DNA of 64,000 nucleotides from Sphingopyxis sp. H073. GTDB lineage: Bacteria; Pseudomonadota; Alphaproteobacteria; Sphingomonadales; Sphingomonadaceae. Below are positions 63,939 through 64,000 of the stretch, in pieces (positions within the stretch are counted from its first letter, which is position 1; every line of letters begins with the position of its first letter). Location: assembly GCF_001468395.1 (NCBI RefSeq), contig NZ_LNSG01000009.1, positions 62,001 through 126,000 on the forward strand, in the 5' to 3' direction. The position numbers were made by a program, and so were the translations under genes. Below the pieces are notes generated by a model. The model was given only the letters and a program-made list of their open reading frames with translations. It did no database searches and had not been told where the DNA came from.

Positions 63939-64000
63939 ATGACCGCCGGGGAAGCGGCGCCGCGACGGCGGCTGCATATGCACAGGATATTGTTCAAGAA
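63939..64000 (+). CDS. Possible 5' end of a gene cut by the window edge
   Basis: An ATG at 63939 opens a frame (MTAGEAAPRRRLHMHRILFK) that runs off the end. Too little is present to identify it, and a later ATG at about 63978 is an alternative start. The 197 bases between the radC start and this point show no other supported gene. Confidence 0.25.
   Translation, partial: MTAGEAAPRRRLHMHRILFK

Overview
The window looks like chromosomal DNA of a GC-rich alphaproteobacterium of the order Sphingomonadales, most like Sphingopyxis or a close relative. The support is: a lapA-pyrF-trpF-trpB-trpA-accD-folC run, a CysNC fusion, a SapC protein, an alphaproteobacterial LexA box (GTTC-N7-GTTC), frequent ATGA start/stop overlaps, GTG and TTG starts, and palindromic intergenic repeats of a kind seen in sphingomonads. 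Genus is inferred from protein resemblance, not from a search. No prophage, CRISPR array, IS transposase or rRNA operon was found. One tRNA, Ala(CGC), is present.

Layout. 1-4.4 kb: end of a serine hydrolase, a small membrane protein, an SDR enzyme, purF, hisI and a small lipoprotein. 4.4-18.5 kb: acyl-CoA and leucine catabolism. A MerR regulator with a perfect palindrome in its promoter precedes a 600-residue acyl-CoA dehydrogenase and a phospholipase D-like protein. On the minus strand lies a methylcrotonyl-CoA carboxylase operon (liuB-[DUF559 element]-liuD-GNAT-MaoC-CitE-like) and, after an M13 peptidase, isovaleryl-CoA dehydrogenase with small partners. 18.5-23.1 kb: LysR-cysD-cysNC-cysQ sulfate activation. 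23.2-31.9 kb: an MDR reductase, a WYL regulator divergent from a GST, a cell-wall hydrolase, cysK with an alpha/beta hydrolase, an MFS exporter and a DUF885 lipoprotein. 32.0-35.0 kb: a two-gene signalling operon, the most unusual part of the window. A membrane-anchored TIR protein with periplasmic SH3 and YARHG domains is translationally coupled to a TPR/Rossmann-like/class III cyclase protein. 35-50.6 kb: rsmB, an SDHAF4 homologue, cytochrome b561, sapC, an FAD oxidase, rhlE, a lower-GC ORFan, a 2-alkenal reductase-like enzyme, tRNA-Ala, a DUF4349 lipoprotein, uvrD with a LexA box, a DUF2520 protein, an MHS transporter, rsmD and rluB. 50.6-54.2 kb: a lone receiver-domain protein, a DUF1223 protein, an AmpG-like permease and a TPR protein. 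54.2-61.7 kb: the folC/accD/trp/pyrF/lapA run and purB. 61.9-64 kb: an EF-hand protein, an Rnk/GreA-like factor, radC and an unresolved right edge.

The main biological themes are leucine/acyl-CoA breakdown (liuA, liuB and liuD are present; canonical liuC and liuE are not in this window) and sulfur assimilation (activation plus cysteine synthase). The others are purine, histidine, tryptophan and pyrimidine synthesis, rRNA modification, and a TIR-cyclase pair that may couple envelope sensing to nucleotide signalling. Two kinds of palindromic repeat interrupt operons: one flanks a DUF559 nuclease gene between liuB and liuD, the other sits between trpB and trpA.
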